64,000 bases of DNA from Euptelea pleiosperma (Eukaryota > Streptophyta > Magnoliopsida > Ranunculales > Eupteleaceae), in the NCBI GenBank assembly GCA_035048495.1, contig CM068553.1:20027190-20091189 (forward strand), read 5' to 3'. Position numbers and translations under genes: made by a program. Under the pieces are notes generated by a model that was not told where the DNA came from, did no database searches, and saw only the letters and a list, made by a program, of their open reading frames with translations. Position 1 is the stretch's first letter. The number at the start of each line of letters is the position of its first letter. This document shows, in pieces, positions 37,960 to 49,204 of this stretch.

Positions 37960-38015
37960 TTGACTTATTGGTGGAGCAGACGAGAGAGAATAAAGAAGAC
38001 CAGGGTTCAAGACCC
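37960..38015 (+). other. tRNA-like A-box/B-box module
   Basis: TTGACTTATTGG (37960-37971) and GGGTTCAAGACCC (38003-38015) are separated by exactly 31 nt, as in the other LTRs. The spacer sequence is largely different. The B box is closer to the tRNA consensus than the A box. Confidence 0.5.
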
Positions 38016-38087
38016 TCCAATGCTTTTATTTTTATATTTTTCTCTCACCTCTCTCCTATTTCTCTCTTTATCTATCTATCTTGGCCC

Positions 38088-38208
38088 ATGACATAGGCCC
38101 ATGACCTAAGCCCATGACCTAAGCCCATGACCCATGACCCATGACCAATGACCCATGCCCATACCCATGACCCATGCCCATACCCATGACCCATGCCCAT
38201 GCCCATTT
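38088..38208. repeat. Minisatellite of CCCATGACC-type units
   Basis: Short units of the form CCCATGACC, CCCATGACCTAAG and CCCATGCCCATA repeat irregularly for about 120 bp. They probably arose by local slippage inside the LTR fragment. Confidence 0.9.
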
Positions 38209-39471
38209 GCAACAAGAAGAGAGAATTGGTCTCACTTGACCGATTCTTCTCTCCCCATATCTCTCTATCCTAGTCACTCTCTCTCTCATCTAACTAACCC
38301 ATTCCCAACCGTTGGATCTCTCTAGATCCAACGGTCATCATTTTTACAACAAGCAAAAAAAGAAAAAAAAAAGTCTATAAGAGATTCATTCTCTCTCCTT
38401 CTTGGGTTGGTTCCCTCCCCCTTCTCTTCCTCTCTTTCTTCCTTCTTTCTCTTCTTCTTCACCATTCTTCTCCGGCGAGCTCACCATTAACGCCTCCACC
38501 TCGAAGTGCAAAGCGTCAAACAGCAACGTCTCCTTGCTGCCCATTCCATTCGCCACAATCAAAGGCTACAATCCTCAATCCCATTGAGTTTTATCCAATA
38601 GAAGTTGCACCATCTACCTCTTCAATGGTAAGCTTCTCTCTAATTCATCTCTCTAACCTTCCTACCTTCTTTCACTCTCTTCTTTCCCTCTCCACCTTTA
38701 CATGCTTTCTAGGATAATATTTTTAATGGATTTCTAGATTAATTTGGTTTAATGTTATTTCCGTTGTAAAGCATTTGAACAAGCATTTGTTTTTAGTTTA
38801 ATGAACAAGTTTTAAATTCAAGTTTAAGTTGTTTTTATTTATTTTGTTTTTCATTCTCGTTTCTCTTATGTTTTTTTTCATTCTAATAGTTTTAACAATA
38901 ATCTCAAACATATTTTAAATGAACCTCCACCATTCTCACCCTTCCATTTATTCCAAGCATTTTCTGATTATTCTTGTTTCTTATTGTGCTAACTAATCCC
39001 GAGTGCGGACGATATCCACAGGCGTAGGGATGGAAGCTAACGGCTGTGGTGCATGAAACGATGGCTGTGGCGCATGAGACAGTGGCTACAAGTGGCTGGA
39101 TGTAGAACGCAAGTTGAGGGCAGCTGTGCGTGAAGGAGAGAGTGGAGAGATTAGCAACCGATCGAGATCTGTTTGTAGGCCAGCAATAGTGGACGTCTTC
39201 CTCCTTTTCCAATGGAGAAGATGATCCAGATCCATCAAAAGAGAAGAGATGGAAACGATGGTGGCTGTTAGAAGAACAGTCACAGTCTATCCCAAGGGAA
39301 GGTGAGGCATTGTAAGGAGGAAGGAGAAGACGGTGGTGGAGGGGCGTTGCAGGTTGCAACTCGTGGATGGGGTGATGGCCGCGATCTGATGCATGGTTGC
39401 AGGAGTGCCTTAAGTACAGGCAGAAGAGGGAGAAAGAGGAGAAGGAAATGGAGAGGAAGAAGGGGAGATGG

Positions 39472-39649
39472 CCGGAGTTGCAGACCTGCAACTCCGGCGA
39501 CAACTTGATGAAGAAGACGGTGATAGAGGAGGAGGCAGCACGGTTCTGGTGTTGCTGTCCGGGCAGCAAGAAGAAGAAGAAGAAGAAGAAAGAAGTAAGA
39601 AGAAGGGAAGAACGTGGGGAGACGGCCGGAGTTGCTGCTGCAACTCCGG
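39472..39649 (-). other. Two GTTGCA hairpins
   Basis: 39472-39497 has 11 bp arms around GACC. 39626-39649 has arms CCGGAGTTGC/GCAACTCCGG around TGCT. Both lie about 160-330 bp downstream of the TATA-like position on the element strand. Confidence 0.6.
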
Positions 39650-39808
39650 TGAGAACGTGAAAGAGAAGATGAAGAAGAAGATGGCGAAGTGGGAGGATAA
39701 ACGGCCAAGAGAAGGGAAAAAAGAGCAGGATCTTTTTGGGGAGAGAAATGAGGGGATTAGAGGAGGATTAGGGTTCGAACGAACCCCTCTCCTTCTCCTT
39801 TTAAAGCT

Positions 39809-39834
39809 CCCTATTTCCATTAATGGAAATAGGG
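39809..39834 (-). promoter_or_regulatory. Core-promoter hairpin next to TATA-like site
   Basis: Arms CCCTATTTCC/GGAAATAGGG around ATTAAT. On the minus strand it is followed at once by GAGCTTTAAAAGG, a TATA-like site, and then by GGGTTCG/CGAACCC at about 39770-39785. The arrangement is repeated at 44240 and 59304. Confidence 0.5.
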
Positions 39835-40343
39835 TATTTTTTAAATAAAAAAAAAATATTTTTTTTTTTTTTTTTTTTTTAAAGTAAAAATCTACTTTTC
39901 TATGGGGAATCTCCCCAATTAGTGGACCCCCCGTTTTTTTGAAATTTAATTAAAATTCTTTGGAAATTCACGGGGTCCACTAACTGGTCGGACAGCGGGT
40001 CGATGATGATGGGCCCGGCTACTGGCCCACATGGATTTGTGATGTCCATTGTCTCACAAGATGATGTGACAGACGGTCTGATGGCGATCGGATGGATGGT
40101 GACTTGATTGGGACTCAGATTGGTGGATCGACGGATCTAGAGAGATCCAACGGTCCGATTGATGATCCAACGGTCCGATGGAAGATCCAACAGTCAGAAA
40201 GCTAAGGGAGATGAGATAGAGCCGATGGGCAGGAGTTCTGGGGTTAGGTCAGTAGATTCGAGGACCGAGAGATGAAGAGAGAGAGAGAATAAGGAGAGAT
40301 GAGAGAGAAAGTATTAGAAAATAGAGAGAAAAGCACTGGCGGA

Positions 40344-40399
40344 GGGTCTGGAACCCTGGTCTTCACTGTGACCATCCTCACGCTTCTCCAGTAGAGTCG
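40344..40399 (-). other. tRNA-like A-box/B-box module, diverged
   Basis: The B-box-like GGGTTCCAGACCC (40344-40356) and a degraded A box (40388-40399) keep the 31 nt spacing although the spacer and A box have changed. Confidence 0.45.
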
Positions 40400-40856
40400 A
40401 CTATCATTCTTTGCTGACTCATGTGGCTTTAAACGCTTTGGTCCGTCTCTTGGTCATTGGCTCTCCTACTCTCTTCGTTCTTTGGGCCGACTTTTTGGTC
40501 CTCTTATTCAGCCCATATTTGGCCCATATCTTCTAGTCATAGCATGTGGGCTCTTTAAGCTTTGATAATGGGCTTTCCTGATCGATGTGGGCTTGCAAGT
40601 CTCGAGAATTGTCCCATCGGGGTTTCCTGCGATAGAAGAAGCCCGTAATGAGACTCTATCAGAATGACTTCATGTCTAGACTTTCAAAAATGTGTTTAAT
40701 ACATGCAAATATACCATTTCGTCCAGAAAAGTGTGTTCTACGCAACAAAAGAGACTCTTACGTAGAAAAGTAGATAAATAGAGTATTTTAACGTGGGAGA
40801 ATGCAATAACGCTAAAAGGATAATTGCTTAAAATAAGCACTTTTGAGCGAATATCA

Positions 40857-41607
40857 GCACTCCACCATCACAAGCTCCCGTGTCCTTCCATTGCTGCCAC
40901 AGTCTCACTGGCAGTGTCCTACCATAGTCTTCACGTCCCCCACGCACCTATCGAACGGACCAGCAACCCCTCTCCATGTGAGTTCTCTCCACAAATCCCC
41001 CATTTTTTTGGTCGGACTGATCCATGCCATGCCCAGCACATCCATTATCTCGACCATTCCCATCTTCTTCATGGTAAGATCCGCACTCTCTCTTCGTGTT
41101 TCCCTTAGGTAAACCCTTCCTTCTATTTTCTCTCTCTCTACATAAGCTCTCATCCTTCTCTCTCTAGATTTGATAAAGTCTTGCTTTTTAGATTTAGTTT
41201 TATTTTTTTTGTTAGTTGTTTTTGTTATAAACAAGTTGGATTTGAGTTTGTAAAACTGAATTTTAGTTAATGAATGATGTTGACCTTGTTAGTTTTTCTT
41301 CAAGTATTTGTCTTTATTCTTGTTCTATTGTATTAATGCTTCTCATAGTTAAATAATCCTCCATCAACAGAAAATAATGGTTTAAATATCGATCCATCTT
41401 TCTCATCCCACCACCAATTCTCGTAAATTCCGTAATTATTTTTGTTCTTTAATTTGTGCTAACCCGACTAATCTTGAGTGCGGATCGACATCCGACACGA
41501 ATCCCTATACAAAATCTCTAAATTTTGTAGGATAATCGGATTAAAATTACAAATATTATTGAGATTAGGGTTTCCGTAACCAACGACGCGGAAAAATCCT
41601 ACTTTCA
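40857..41607 (+). mobile_element. 5' LTR remnant of the deletion derivative
   Basis: 751 bp, from GCACTCCACC to CTACTTTCA, repeated at 45063-45814. The first ~650 bp differ at about four positions. A ~55 bp stretch before the conserved end differs at roughly ten. Confidence 0.85.
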
Positions 41608-41609
41608 AA

Positions 41610-41623
41610 TGGCGCCGCTGCCG
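41610..41623 (+). other. Primer binding site, tRNA-Asp-like
   Basis: TGGCGCCGCTGCCG begins two bases after the LTR end, identical to the site at 34390-34403. Confidence 0.8.
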
Positions 41624-42430
41624 CTCGGATGTTCGGGAGTGCGAAACAGGACGTAAAGACGGAATTGGAAAGTTGCTGAAGCGAAAAGCTGCTCAATTTG
41701 GCCAGCCCGACCTTTTCGGGAAACTTTCTATTTTTTGCTTTTTAGTGATTTTTAGCAGTTTTTAAATTACTATTTTTAATGCCTCGGAAGGCCGAGTGCA
41801 ATTTGTAATAATTTAGGAATTTTACTGCTTTCCATATAACTGCTAGATCTTCCCTAGATTAAGTGGAAATTATCAAAAAAAATAATAAAATCAAAATTCA
41901 AAAAAATTAGGGTTTTATATTCTGCAGATTTTTAGAAATCACCAATCAAGGATTTGCAATTTTTGGAAAGATTCCAAAATCTTGAAACTCTGCTTAATTA
42001 GGGTTTCCCCTCTTAGAAGTTTCCTCTTTAGAAGAATTTCTATCTTTAGAAATCTTCCGAATTTGGAAAAGTCTGCAAAAGGAAACATCCCAAATCTAGC
42101 AGAATTTCAATTTTGGGAAATTTCCCAAAATTATAAGGGATCTCGCAATCAAATCTTTCTTGGAAGATCTCCACCGTTCGGAAAACTTTCCAATCTAGGT
42201 ATTTTCCAATCTGGGAATTCCTAAATTTTAACCCATCTCGAATTTGGAAACTAATTCAAAAACTTGCCTAAATCTAGTGCTTGTTCAGTGAACCCTAAAA
42301 AGGCAAGGATCTTCCAAATAGAATCCCGAATACCTAGACCGTGCGATCTAACTTTTCTGCAGGAACACGATCCAGTGTGGGTAGAGAGCGAAAGCTCAAA
42401 GAGGTGGAGTCGGGCCCAAGCCCATCATCA
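41624..42430 (+). other. Leader of the deletion derivative, no gene
   Basis: This matches the PBS-proximal leader of the nested element (reverse of about 33572-34389) nearly base for base. It stops at CAAGCCCAT, where it is joined to the region after integrase. The ORF at 41982-42224 has an antisense-strand twin at 33771-34013 that is also open, but it starts and ends with no gene-like features. Confidence 0.7.
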
Positions 42431-42431
42431 T

Positions 42432-43973
42432 CATTGATTTGTTATCATTTTATGTCCCGGTCATGAGCACCGAGGACGGTGCTATATTTTGGTTGGGGGT
42501 GGGGTATTTACCAAAACTCATGTCTTCATTTTGATAAAAAAAAAAAAATAAATAATTTTTATTTTTGGGGTGATTTCCGATGTTCTCCAAAAGTTTTCTA
42601 GAATTTCAAAAAAATGTGTCAAATACCCTAACTTTGATTAGCTAAAAAACCTTCGTTAAGTCAGTATTGAGGATGTCAATTTTTGTTTAAAGTTAGTGTC
42701 GAGTCAAGTCAAGCGTGGCTACAGCAGTTTTGAAAACTTAGAAAAACTCAGATTCGGCACAATTGTACACTATCAACATCAGAATCATCCTAAGTTTGGA
42801 AATTCTAGAGATCCTGTGAGAAGAATTGTGGAGACCTAATCCTGTGAGCTTTCGAGCCTTTAATCATTTCAGAGAGTTATACATTAATCCTGAGTCACAA
42901 GATGACTCACTATTCTTCATGGCCCCAATATTCGTTGAGAGATCTCATTATCCTTTGCTTCGATCATAAAACTCGGAACGACATCAACATTGGATTACTA
43001 CGACAGAACCTTCTCTGTATCTAGTTAAGACAGTATACATGATAGTGCAAACCCTAGAAAATGATTTAGGCCATTTTTTTGAACCATTCAGCCTTTTTAC
43101 TCCCCTGAATTATACTTCACTAGAAACCCCTTGAGCCATTCTATAAAAGCCTTTTCTTTGTAAGCCCATTAACCAAAAACCCAGTTCAGCTACGAAGTGT
43201 TACTAGCTACCCTACTTTTGAGAAGGATAAAAAAAAAAAAAATAACTGATGTGGGTGTACCGTGAAAAGAAAAGTAAAGAAGAAAAATCAAAAGGAAAAG
43301 AAAATGGTTCAAGCTGAAAACAAAATATGGAAAGAAAGTATGAAGAAGAGCTGAAAAGAAATTGAGCAGTCTCAGAAATATCAAGAAAAAGAGAAAAATA
43401 CGAAAAAAGGAAAAAAAAACCTGATAATGGTGTTACGCCGTAGGAAAAATTCAAGAAAATGGCAATATCCTCTCAAGATCTTTGAAATCCTGTATTCCTT
43501 TATCTCTCTACACCTGACCTAAGCCTCATTACAACCCAGGAAAGTCCTACTTGATTCTAGGATAGTACGATCATAAAATGTGGAGATTGGAGAAAGAGAA
43601 GCTATAGAGTTTGATCTGACGTTCCCGAGTGAAGTGGTATTCCAATCATGAGATCTTCTTCTGTTAAAGATGTCCTTCCTTCAAATAAAACATATGTGAG
43701 ATCTTTTGCCTATTTATATTAAATACATCTCCTCACATATAAATTGAGAGAAAAGAAGAAAACCCTTCTTGTGTGATTCTATTCTGAGTGCTAAACATGT
43801 GAGATTTGAGGTCGAGGCATAAAAACTTAGAGGTGATTTGGAAATCTTTACTGTCGGATGATGAGAACGTTGAGCACACACACACGCAGAGTCTGACTAT
43901 TCTGGGTCATGATTATCAGTCTGTAGTCTTGCAAAAACTTTCAAACTCTTCGCTAGCATGTAACTATTTTTGC
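42432..43973 (+). other. Post-integrase region of the deletion derivative
   Basis: This matches the reverse of about 25130-26690 of the nested element and includes the G-rich tract TTGGTTGGGGGTGGGG near 42488. It ends at TTTGCATCC, which is fused to LTR sequence, so the PPT and the LTR start are missing. ORFs are low-complexity. Confidence 0.7.
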
Positions 43974-44184
43974 ATCCGATCGCCATCAGACCGTCTGTCA
44001 CATCATCTTGTGAGACAATGGACATCATAAATCCATGTGGGCCAGTAGCCGGGCCCATCATTATCGACCCGCTGTCCGACCAGTTAGTGGACCCCGTGAA
44101 TTTCCAAAGAATTTTAATTAAATTTCAAAAAAATGGGGGGTCCACTAATTGAGGAGATTCCCCATAGAAAAGTAGATTTTTACT

Positions 44185-44219
<35 letters not shown>

Positions 44220-44239
44220 TATTTTTATTTTCAAAAATA

Positions 44240-44278
44240 CCCTATTTCCATTAAAGGAAATAGGGAGCTTTATAAGAG
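44240..44278 (+). promoter_or_regulatory. Core-promoter hairpin plus TATA box
   Basis: Perfect arms CCCTATTTCC/GGAAATAGGG around ATTAAA (44240-44265) are followed six bases later by TATAAGAG (44271-44278). Transcription would start near 44305, at the palindrome GGGTTCG-TT-CGAACCC. Confidence 0.5.
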
Positions 44279-44427
44279 GAGGGAGAAGGGTTCGTTCGAA
44301 CCCTAAACCCCCTCCAATCTCTTCCATTCTCTCCCAAAAAACTCTCTTGCCCCTTTTTCCCCTCTCTTGGCCGCTGTTTTTCTCCACTTCTCCTCCACCT
44401 TCGTCATCTTCTTCACCATTTTTTCCA

Positions 44428-44638
44428 CCGGAGTTGCAGCCTGCAACTCCGGCCAACATCTGAACCGCCTCCGCCTACTGCAGACCTCTGCACGTCATCG
44501 TCTTCAAGCAACCATCTCTCCTCTCTTCCCACTCTAAGCCGCCCTCTTCCATTCCTCTGAAAAACCCAAGCCGCCAATCACAAAAGAAAAAAAAGAAAAG
44601 TTTTTTAAGATCACCGGAGTTGCAGGTTGCAACTCCGG
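44428..44638 (+). other. Two GTTGCA hairpins
   Basis: 44428-44452 (loop GCC) and 44614-44638 (loop GGT) each have the 11 bp arms CCGGAGTTGCA/TGCAACTCCGG. They sit 150-340 bp downstream of the TATA box. Confidence 0.6.
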
Positions 44639-46599
44639 CAACCTCCATTACCGCCTACCTCCATCCTCAAAACACCACCCCCCTCCATTGAAGAACGTGG
44701 GATAAGCTCTCCATTCTTGCTTTCTATTCATCTCCTCTCTTTAACCAAAGAGAGAGATCACCAGCAAGCCGTCCTCATAAAGAAGAAAAAAGAAAAAAAA
44801 AAAAAAAAGAGGAAACTAGGAGAAGAAGAAGAGAGGAAGAAGCAGAAGTGACAGAGGCCACTTACCTGCCCACAAACCACCGATCCCCATTTCACCACTC
44901 CTCAATCACCGTGGGCCTCCTACCTACTGGTGCATCGCCTCCAAAGTCAGCCTCCAGCACTGCCAACCATCCCTCCACAACAGCACCGTCCAGCCGCCCT
45001 CTTCAAGCTGTCTCACCTCTCTACCGCTTCAACTCTCCACGCTTGCAACACTGCTAGCGCCGTGCACTCCACCATCACAAGCTCCCGTGTCCTTCCATTG
45101 CTGCCACAGTCTCACTGGCAGTGTCCTACCATAGTCTTCACGTCCCCCACGCACCTATCGAACGGACCAGCAACCCCTCTCCATGTGAGTTCTCTCCACA
45201 AATCCCCCATTTTTTTGGTCGGACTGATCCATGCCATGCCCAGCACATCCATTATCTCGACCATTCCCATCTTCTTCATGGTAAGATCCGCACTCTCTCT
45301 TCGTGTTTCCCTTAGGTAAACCCTTCCTTCTATTTTCTCTCTCTCTACATAAACTCTCATCCTTCTCTCTCTAGATTTGATAAAGTCTTGCTTTTTAGAT
45401 TCAGTTTTGTTTTTTTTGTTAGTTGTTTTTGTTATAAACAAGTTGGATTTGAGTTTGTAAAACCGAATTTTAGTTAATGAATGATGTTGACCTTGTTAGT
45501 TTTTCTTCAAGTATTTGTCTTTATTCTTGTTCTATTGTATTAATGCTTCTCATAGTTAAATAATCCTCCATCAACAGAAAATAATGGTTTAAATATCGAT
45601 CCATCTTTCTCATCCCACCACCAATTCTCGTAAATTCCGTAATTATTTTTGTTCTTTAATTTGTGCTAACCCGACTAATCTTGAGTGCGGATCGACATCC
45701 GACACGAATCCCTATACAAAATCTCCATATTTTGCAGGACAATCGGATAAAAATTACAAATCTTGTTGATTTTAGGGTTTCCGTAACCAACGACGCGGAA
45801 AAATCCTACTTTCAAACCCTAAGAGAGGTCCACCAAGTTATGGAACCTAACTCTAAGTGTAGGTTAAGTTTTGGACCATTTAGTGAGGTAAGTGCCCAAA
45901 CACTAATTGGGGTGTGCCCTGACTGAGAGATGTATGTGGTGAGACTCTATTATTAAGCTACATAGATTATATTATATTAATAATTATGTACCTAATGTTT
46001 TGTAATATTATTTTATGTTTTAGAGACTTTTTGGGTTTATAAATAATCTTAAATGAGGCCTAATTGATACATATGGGCCTTGGGCCTATTTCTAACCCAT
46101 TAGTAATGTAAAATAAGAGTTTTTGAGGGTTCAAAAAGACATCCCTTTGATAGTTACGAATTTCAACAAAATGGAAACCCTAATCCTTCCCTAAACCTAT
46201 TTATGAAAACCCTAAAGCTTTAGAAGCTTTCACAAACCCAACTTCATTAAAAAATAGAGAAAGCTCTATTAAACCTTCATCCGGGCACCGATCGCACTCA
46301 AGCAAGAATGGAGAATCGACGGGGACTCCGATTAGAAGAACATACTCCGAGTAGAGGACGATCCGACGACTTTTAAATTTGAGGAAACTTTTGATTTTCA
46401 TTAAAGTTCAAGAAACCTTGAGATAAGTGTGTTTGATCTATCCCATACTTGTTTATCTTCAAGATTTTGTTTTTCTTTCATTAGGTAATGGTTGATACTC
46501 ATTATAAATTAATTTTAACAATATTTACTTTATTCTTATTGGGTTGATCTTTATTTTGGGCCACCATGATGGGTTTGGTCATGGTTTATTTTGTACCTA

Positions 46600-47530
46600 T
46601 AACTGATGACTATATTCTTTATCCTTTTCGTTGTATTTTTATGATTTGAATATTTTTATAATTATGTTTAGTTTGTATTTTTCTGATTTGTATTGATTAA
46701 GTTATGATTTTTCTAAGTTGTTGGACTTTACCAAAAAAACTAGAATTCCAAATTTTACACGGTCCATTTTAGTTAGAATTTCGATCTATATTTTTAATCT
46801 AAATATTTTTATAATTATTTTTCCTAGATACCTCTATCAATTTAGTTTGTAGAACCTTTAAGTTTATATTTTTCTGATTTGTATTAATTAAGTTATGATT
46901 TTTCTAAGATGTTGGACTTTAGCAAAAAAACTAGAATTCCAGATTTTACACGGTCCAATTCACTTGGGATTTTGATCTATATTTTTAACCTAAATATTTT
47001 TATAATTATTTTTTCCAGATATCTCTATCAATCTAGTTTCTATAACCTTTGAGTTTATATTTTTTTGATTTATATTTATTAAGTTATGATTTTTCAAAAG
47101 TGCTAGACTTTTCTGTATAATTCAAAATTCTAAATTTTACACGGTCCACTTAACTTGGGATTTCGATCTATATTTTTAACCTAAATATTTTTTAATTATT
47201 TTTCATAGATACCTATGTCAATCTAGTTTCTAGAACCTTTGAGTTTGTATTTTTCTGATATATATTGATTAAGTTATAATTTTTCAAATGTATGGGACTT
47301 TTCTGTAAAAAATAAAATTTAAGATTCTGTCCGGCTCACTTCATTAAGGGTTTCGGCCCATATTTTGAATCTCAATATTTTTCTATTTATTTTTTCTAAT
47401 CTGTGAATCTAGTTTTTAAATCCATTGAGTTTATATTTTTCTAATTAATATTTATTTAGTTATAATTTTTACAAGGCAGTACATTTTTTTTTTGTAAAAA
47501 CAAAAACTATTAATTATTAGTGGGTCATGA
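46600..47530 (+). repeat. About 190 bp tandem repeat inside the LTR, 4-5 units
   Basis: AAGTTATGATTTTTC-like anchors fall at 46699, 46890, 47081, 47271 and about 47457. Each unit also carries TTTTACACGG(T)CC, a 'GATCTATATTTTTAA' block and ATCTCTATCAATCTAG. The same array is present in the solo LTR (about 54720-55640, reversed) and at the start of the 3' LTR array (from about 63580). Confidence 0.88.
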
Positions 47531-47597
47531 TTATTAACTATTAAGGTTTTAACCTTGTTGTTTGACTTAGACTTGTGTGTATTGGGATTCTACCCAT

Positions 47598-47692
47598 GTG
47601 TCTTGGATCCCTCATAGGGTTCGGCCAAGTGTCTTGGATCCCTCTTTAGGGTTCGACCTTGTGTCATGGATCCCTCATAGGGCTCGACCATG
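47598..47692 (+). repeat. 31-32 bp repeat, three units, inside the LTR
   Basis: GTGTCTTGGATCCCTC-type units begin at 47598, 47629 and 47661, each followed by GGGTTCGACC or a variant. The reversed array occurs at about 54500-54600 in the solo LTR. Confidence 0.85.
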
Positions 47693-48990
47693 GAGTGTTG
47701 AATTCTCTTATGGTTCCCACTAGTATTATCTATCCGTCTTAGTCGTGATATTTGATGATTGTTTATATGTTATTAATGTTATTTAATTTTAGTTCTATCC
47801 ATATCATTACTTTTGATGTTAATGTGTTTATTTTTTTTTATTCTTATTAAATATTAAATAAATGTGTTTATGCCATGTAACCCTAGTGTCATATTATGAT
47901 CATTACGTCATTTCATATATGGGGTGCATAAGGGAACGGGGTTGAAGTATATTATATACGTTTATATTGATTTTATCAATTAATCAGGGTTTGGTACCCT
48001 AAGGTGAAAGGCCCCAGACGTTATTATATCCTGCAGATGGGGTCGATGAGACCGCTCTTAGTGCGGGAAGGAGATGGAGACCTTATGTGGTTATGGATAC
48101 TAGTTGCATGTGCATCCTGCACTCACCTTGCATTTACCTTCACTTTTATGTCATCCTTATTATATGATTGAGATACATGTCTTGATTAAAATCTTGTATA
48201 GTATGATATCATACCATACACACTGTTGTATTACTGGGCATCAGCTCACGGTGTTACACCGATATCATTTCAGATTTTGAGGAGCCAGGTGCGTGAAAGG
48301 ATTTTGAGATGGATGACTCCGGTATACTTGAGGAGACCGGTGAAGATTTGGGAGTCAATCCCACACTTTGAAAGAGACTTTATTGATCATTTTAAGACAT
48401 TAGTTATTTATTTTTTGGGCATGTATGCCTTTGATTGAGAGCATGTTCTCACCCTCTTTTCCCCATACTTAGTTGATTTAATTACCCATTTTCTACAATG
48501 GATATGCTTATTACTGATTTTAACACCTCAAGTAGAATTGTGGTTAATCTTATGACATTCGATCGATCGATTCAACTTTCTTTTGATTCTCTTGACTTAA
48601 TTGACCTAGTTTGACTCTGTGGACTTCTTGATCTGTGTTGACATTTTTTTTTTACTTAACCTTAGTAGATTCATTAACTTGATCATGATTATATAATTGG
48701 ACATAGGTGAATACAACCCTATTGCTTAATTGAATCAATCGGACATGATTTGACGATTAGAGAACGTACTTAAATATCCCCTTATAACTGAATCTCGCAT
48801 AGGATTATTTTAGGGCCGTTAACGCTTGAACATCGATTTGTTTCTTGTTTGTGGAGTGAGCCTTGATGGTCTAACTACATCATGTAGACCATTGGGGATC
48901 ATTCATAGATCACCTCCAAACTCAGGTTACGGGTCGACCCATGGACTTTTCGGGTCGAATCTGGATACCCGGGTTCGGGGAGTGACAGAG

Positions 48991-49003
48991 TGGTATCAGA
49001 GCC
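48991..49003 (+). other. Primer binding site, initiator tRNA-Met
   Basis: TGGTATCAGAGCC starts three bases after the 5' LTR end and is complementary to the 3' end of plant initiator tRNA-Met over 13 bases. It confirms the LTR boundary and element strand. Confidence 0.9.
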
Positions 49004-49204
49004 CAGTTATATGATTCCTACGGATCTGTAGTGGTGGCTATGCATATAGTGAACTCTTAGTATGCACTTATGATACACATAGTGGGCACATAATATATAC
49101 ACTTAGCATGTGTCTAGTACACACTTAGTATACACTAGTGAAAACTTTAAGAAACCACACTCTGCTAATAGATCTTTTGATTGTTGTCTCTTCTGTGAAG
49201 ACTT

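Larger units (their letters stand above)
37701..39010 (+). mobile_element. Related OTA-like LTR fragment, truncated at both ends
   Basis: It begins inside an LTR. TCTCATTACG and ACTGGCAGGCCCACGATCAACC match LTR positions about 200-270 (compare 20980-21005). It runs through a tRNA-like module (37960-38015), a minisatellite (38088-38208) and pyrimidine-rich sequence to GAGTGCGGA at about 39008, where the family 3' end should follow. The first ~200 and last ~150 bp are missing. Its centre differs from the neighbouring LTRs, so it is a separate copy. No gene is visible. Confidence 0.7.
39011..40856 (-). mobile_element. OTA-like LTR fragment, minus strand
   Basis: The right edge is the complete LTR start (plus-strand GAGCGAATATCA ending at 40856). 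The left end is lost near 39008-39017, where it abuts another LTR at a short ATCC match. From the LTR start it holds ACGT motifs, a tRNA-like module (40344-40399), the core-promoter hairpin (39809-39834), and two GTTGCA hairpins (39472-39497, 39626-39649). ORFs over 38904-39848 are low-complexity S/P/E/K-rich frames on both strands and are not genes. Confidence 0.75.
40857..45814 (+). mobile_element. OTA-like deletion derivative without gag-pol
   Basis: From left to right: 751 bp of the 3' part of a 5' LTR (40857-41607), PBS (41610-41623), leader (41624-42430), 3' untranslated part (42432-43973) and a 3' LTR lacking its start (43974-45814). Compared with 22519-36975, everything from the middle of the leader to just past integrase, about 6.9 kb, is gone. 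It could move only with proteins from another copy, and the loss of LTR edges makes that unlikely. Both deletion junctions fall at CAT-type microhomology. The left LTR edge is cut by the neighbouring minus-strand LTR. Confidence 0.85.
43974..45814 (+). mobile_element. 3' LTR of the deletion derivative, start missing
   Basis: It begins within an LTR (CATCCGATCGCCATC, compare 59018) and ends CTACTTTCA. It holds an (AT)n tract at about 44196-44221, the core-promoter hairpin (44240-44265), TATAAGAG (44271-44278), GGGTTCG/CGAACCC (about 44288-44303) and two GTTGCA hairpins. It is followed by chromovirus LTR sequence with no matching TSD at the left edge. ORFs at 44627-45319 are not recognisable proteins. 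Confidence 0.85.
45815..48987 (+). mobile_element. 5' LTR of the chromovirus, 5' truncated
   Basis: AACCCTAAGAGAGGTCCACC at the left edge matches position 262 of the 3' LTR (62717). The right edge is GGGAGTGACA just before the PBS. With the missing part the LTR would be about 3.4 kb, equal to the solo copy at 53486-56899. It is AT-rich and contains a ~190 bp tandem repeat and a 31 bp repeat. The ORF at 48226-48438 is not a recognisable protein. Confidence 0.88.

Noticed and set aside
37701..39010. Internal region of the plus-strand element starting at 20738
   Set aside because: No PBS follows the LTR end; the sequence instead matches the interior of another LTR and ends with the LTR 3' motif GAGTGCGGA.
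38904..39848. Coding genes on both strands (221, 142, 136 and 126 residue ORFs)
   Set aside because: Overlapping frames on both strands with S/P or E/K runs from simple-sequence DNA; the segment is an LTR fragment with hairpins and AAG repeats.
44627..45441. Host gene fragment (ORFs such as 44930-45319 and 45112-45441)
   Set aside because: The same sequence is repeated at 40857-41234 as part of paired LTRs, and both strands are open; no known protein recognised.
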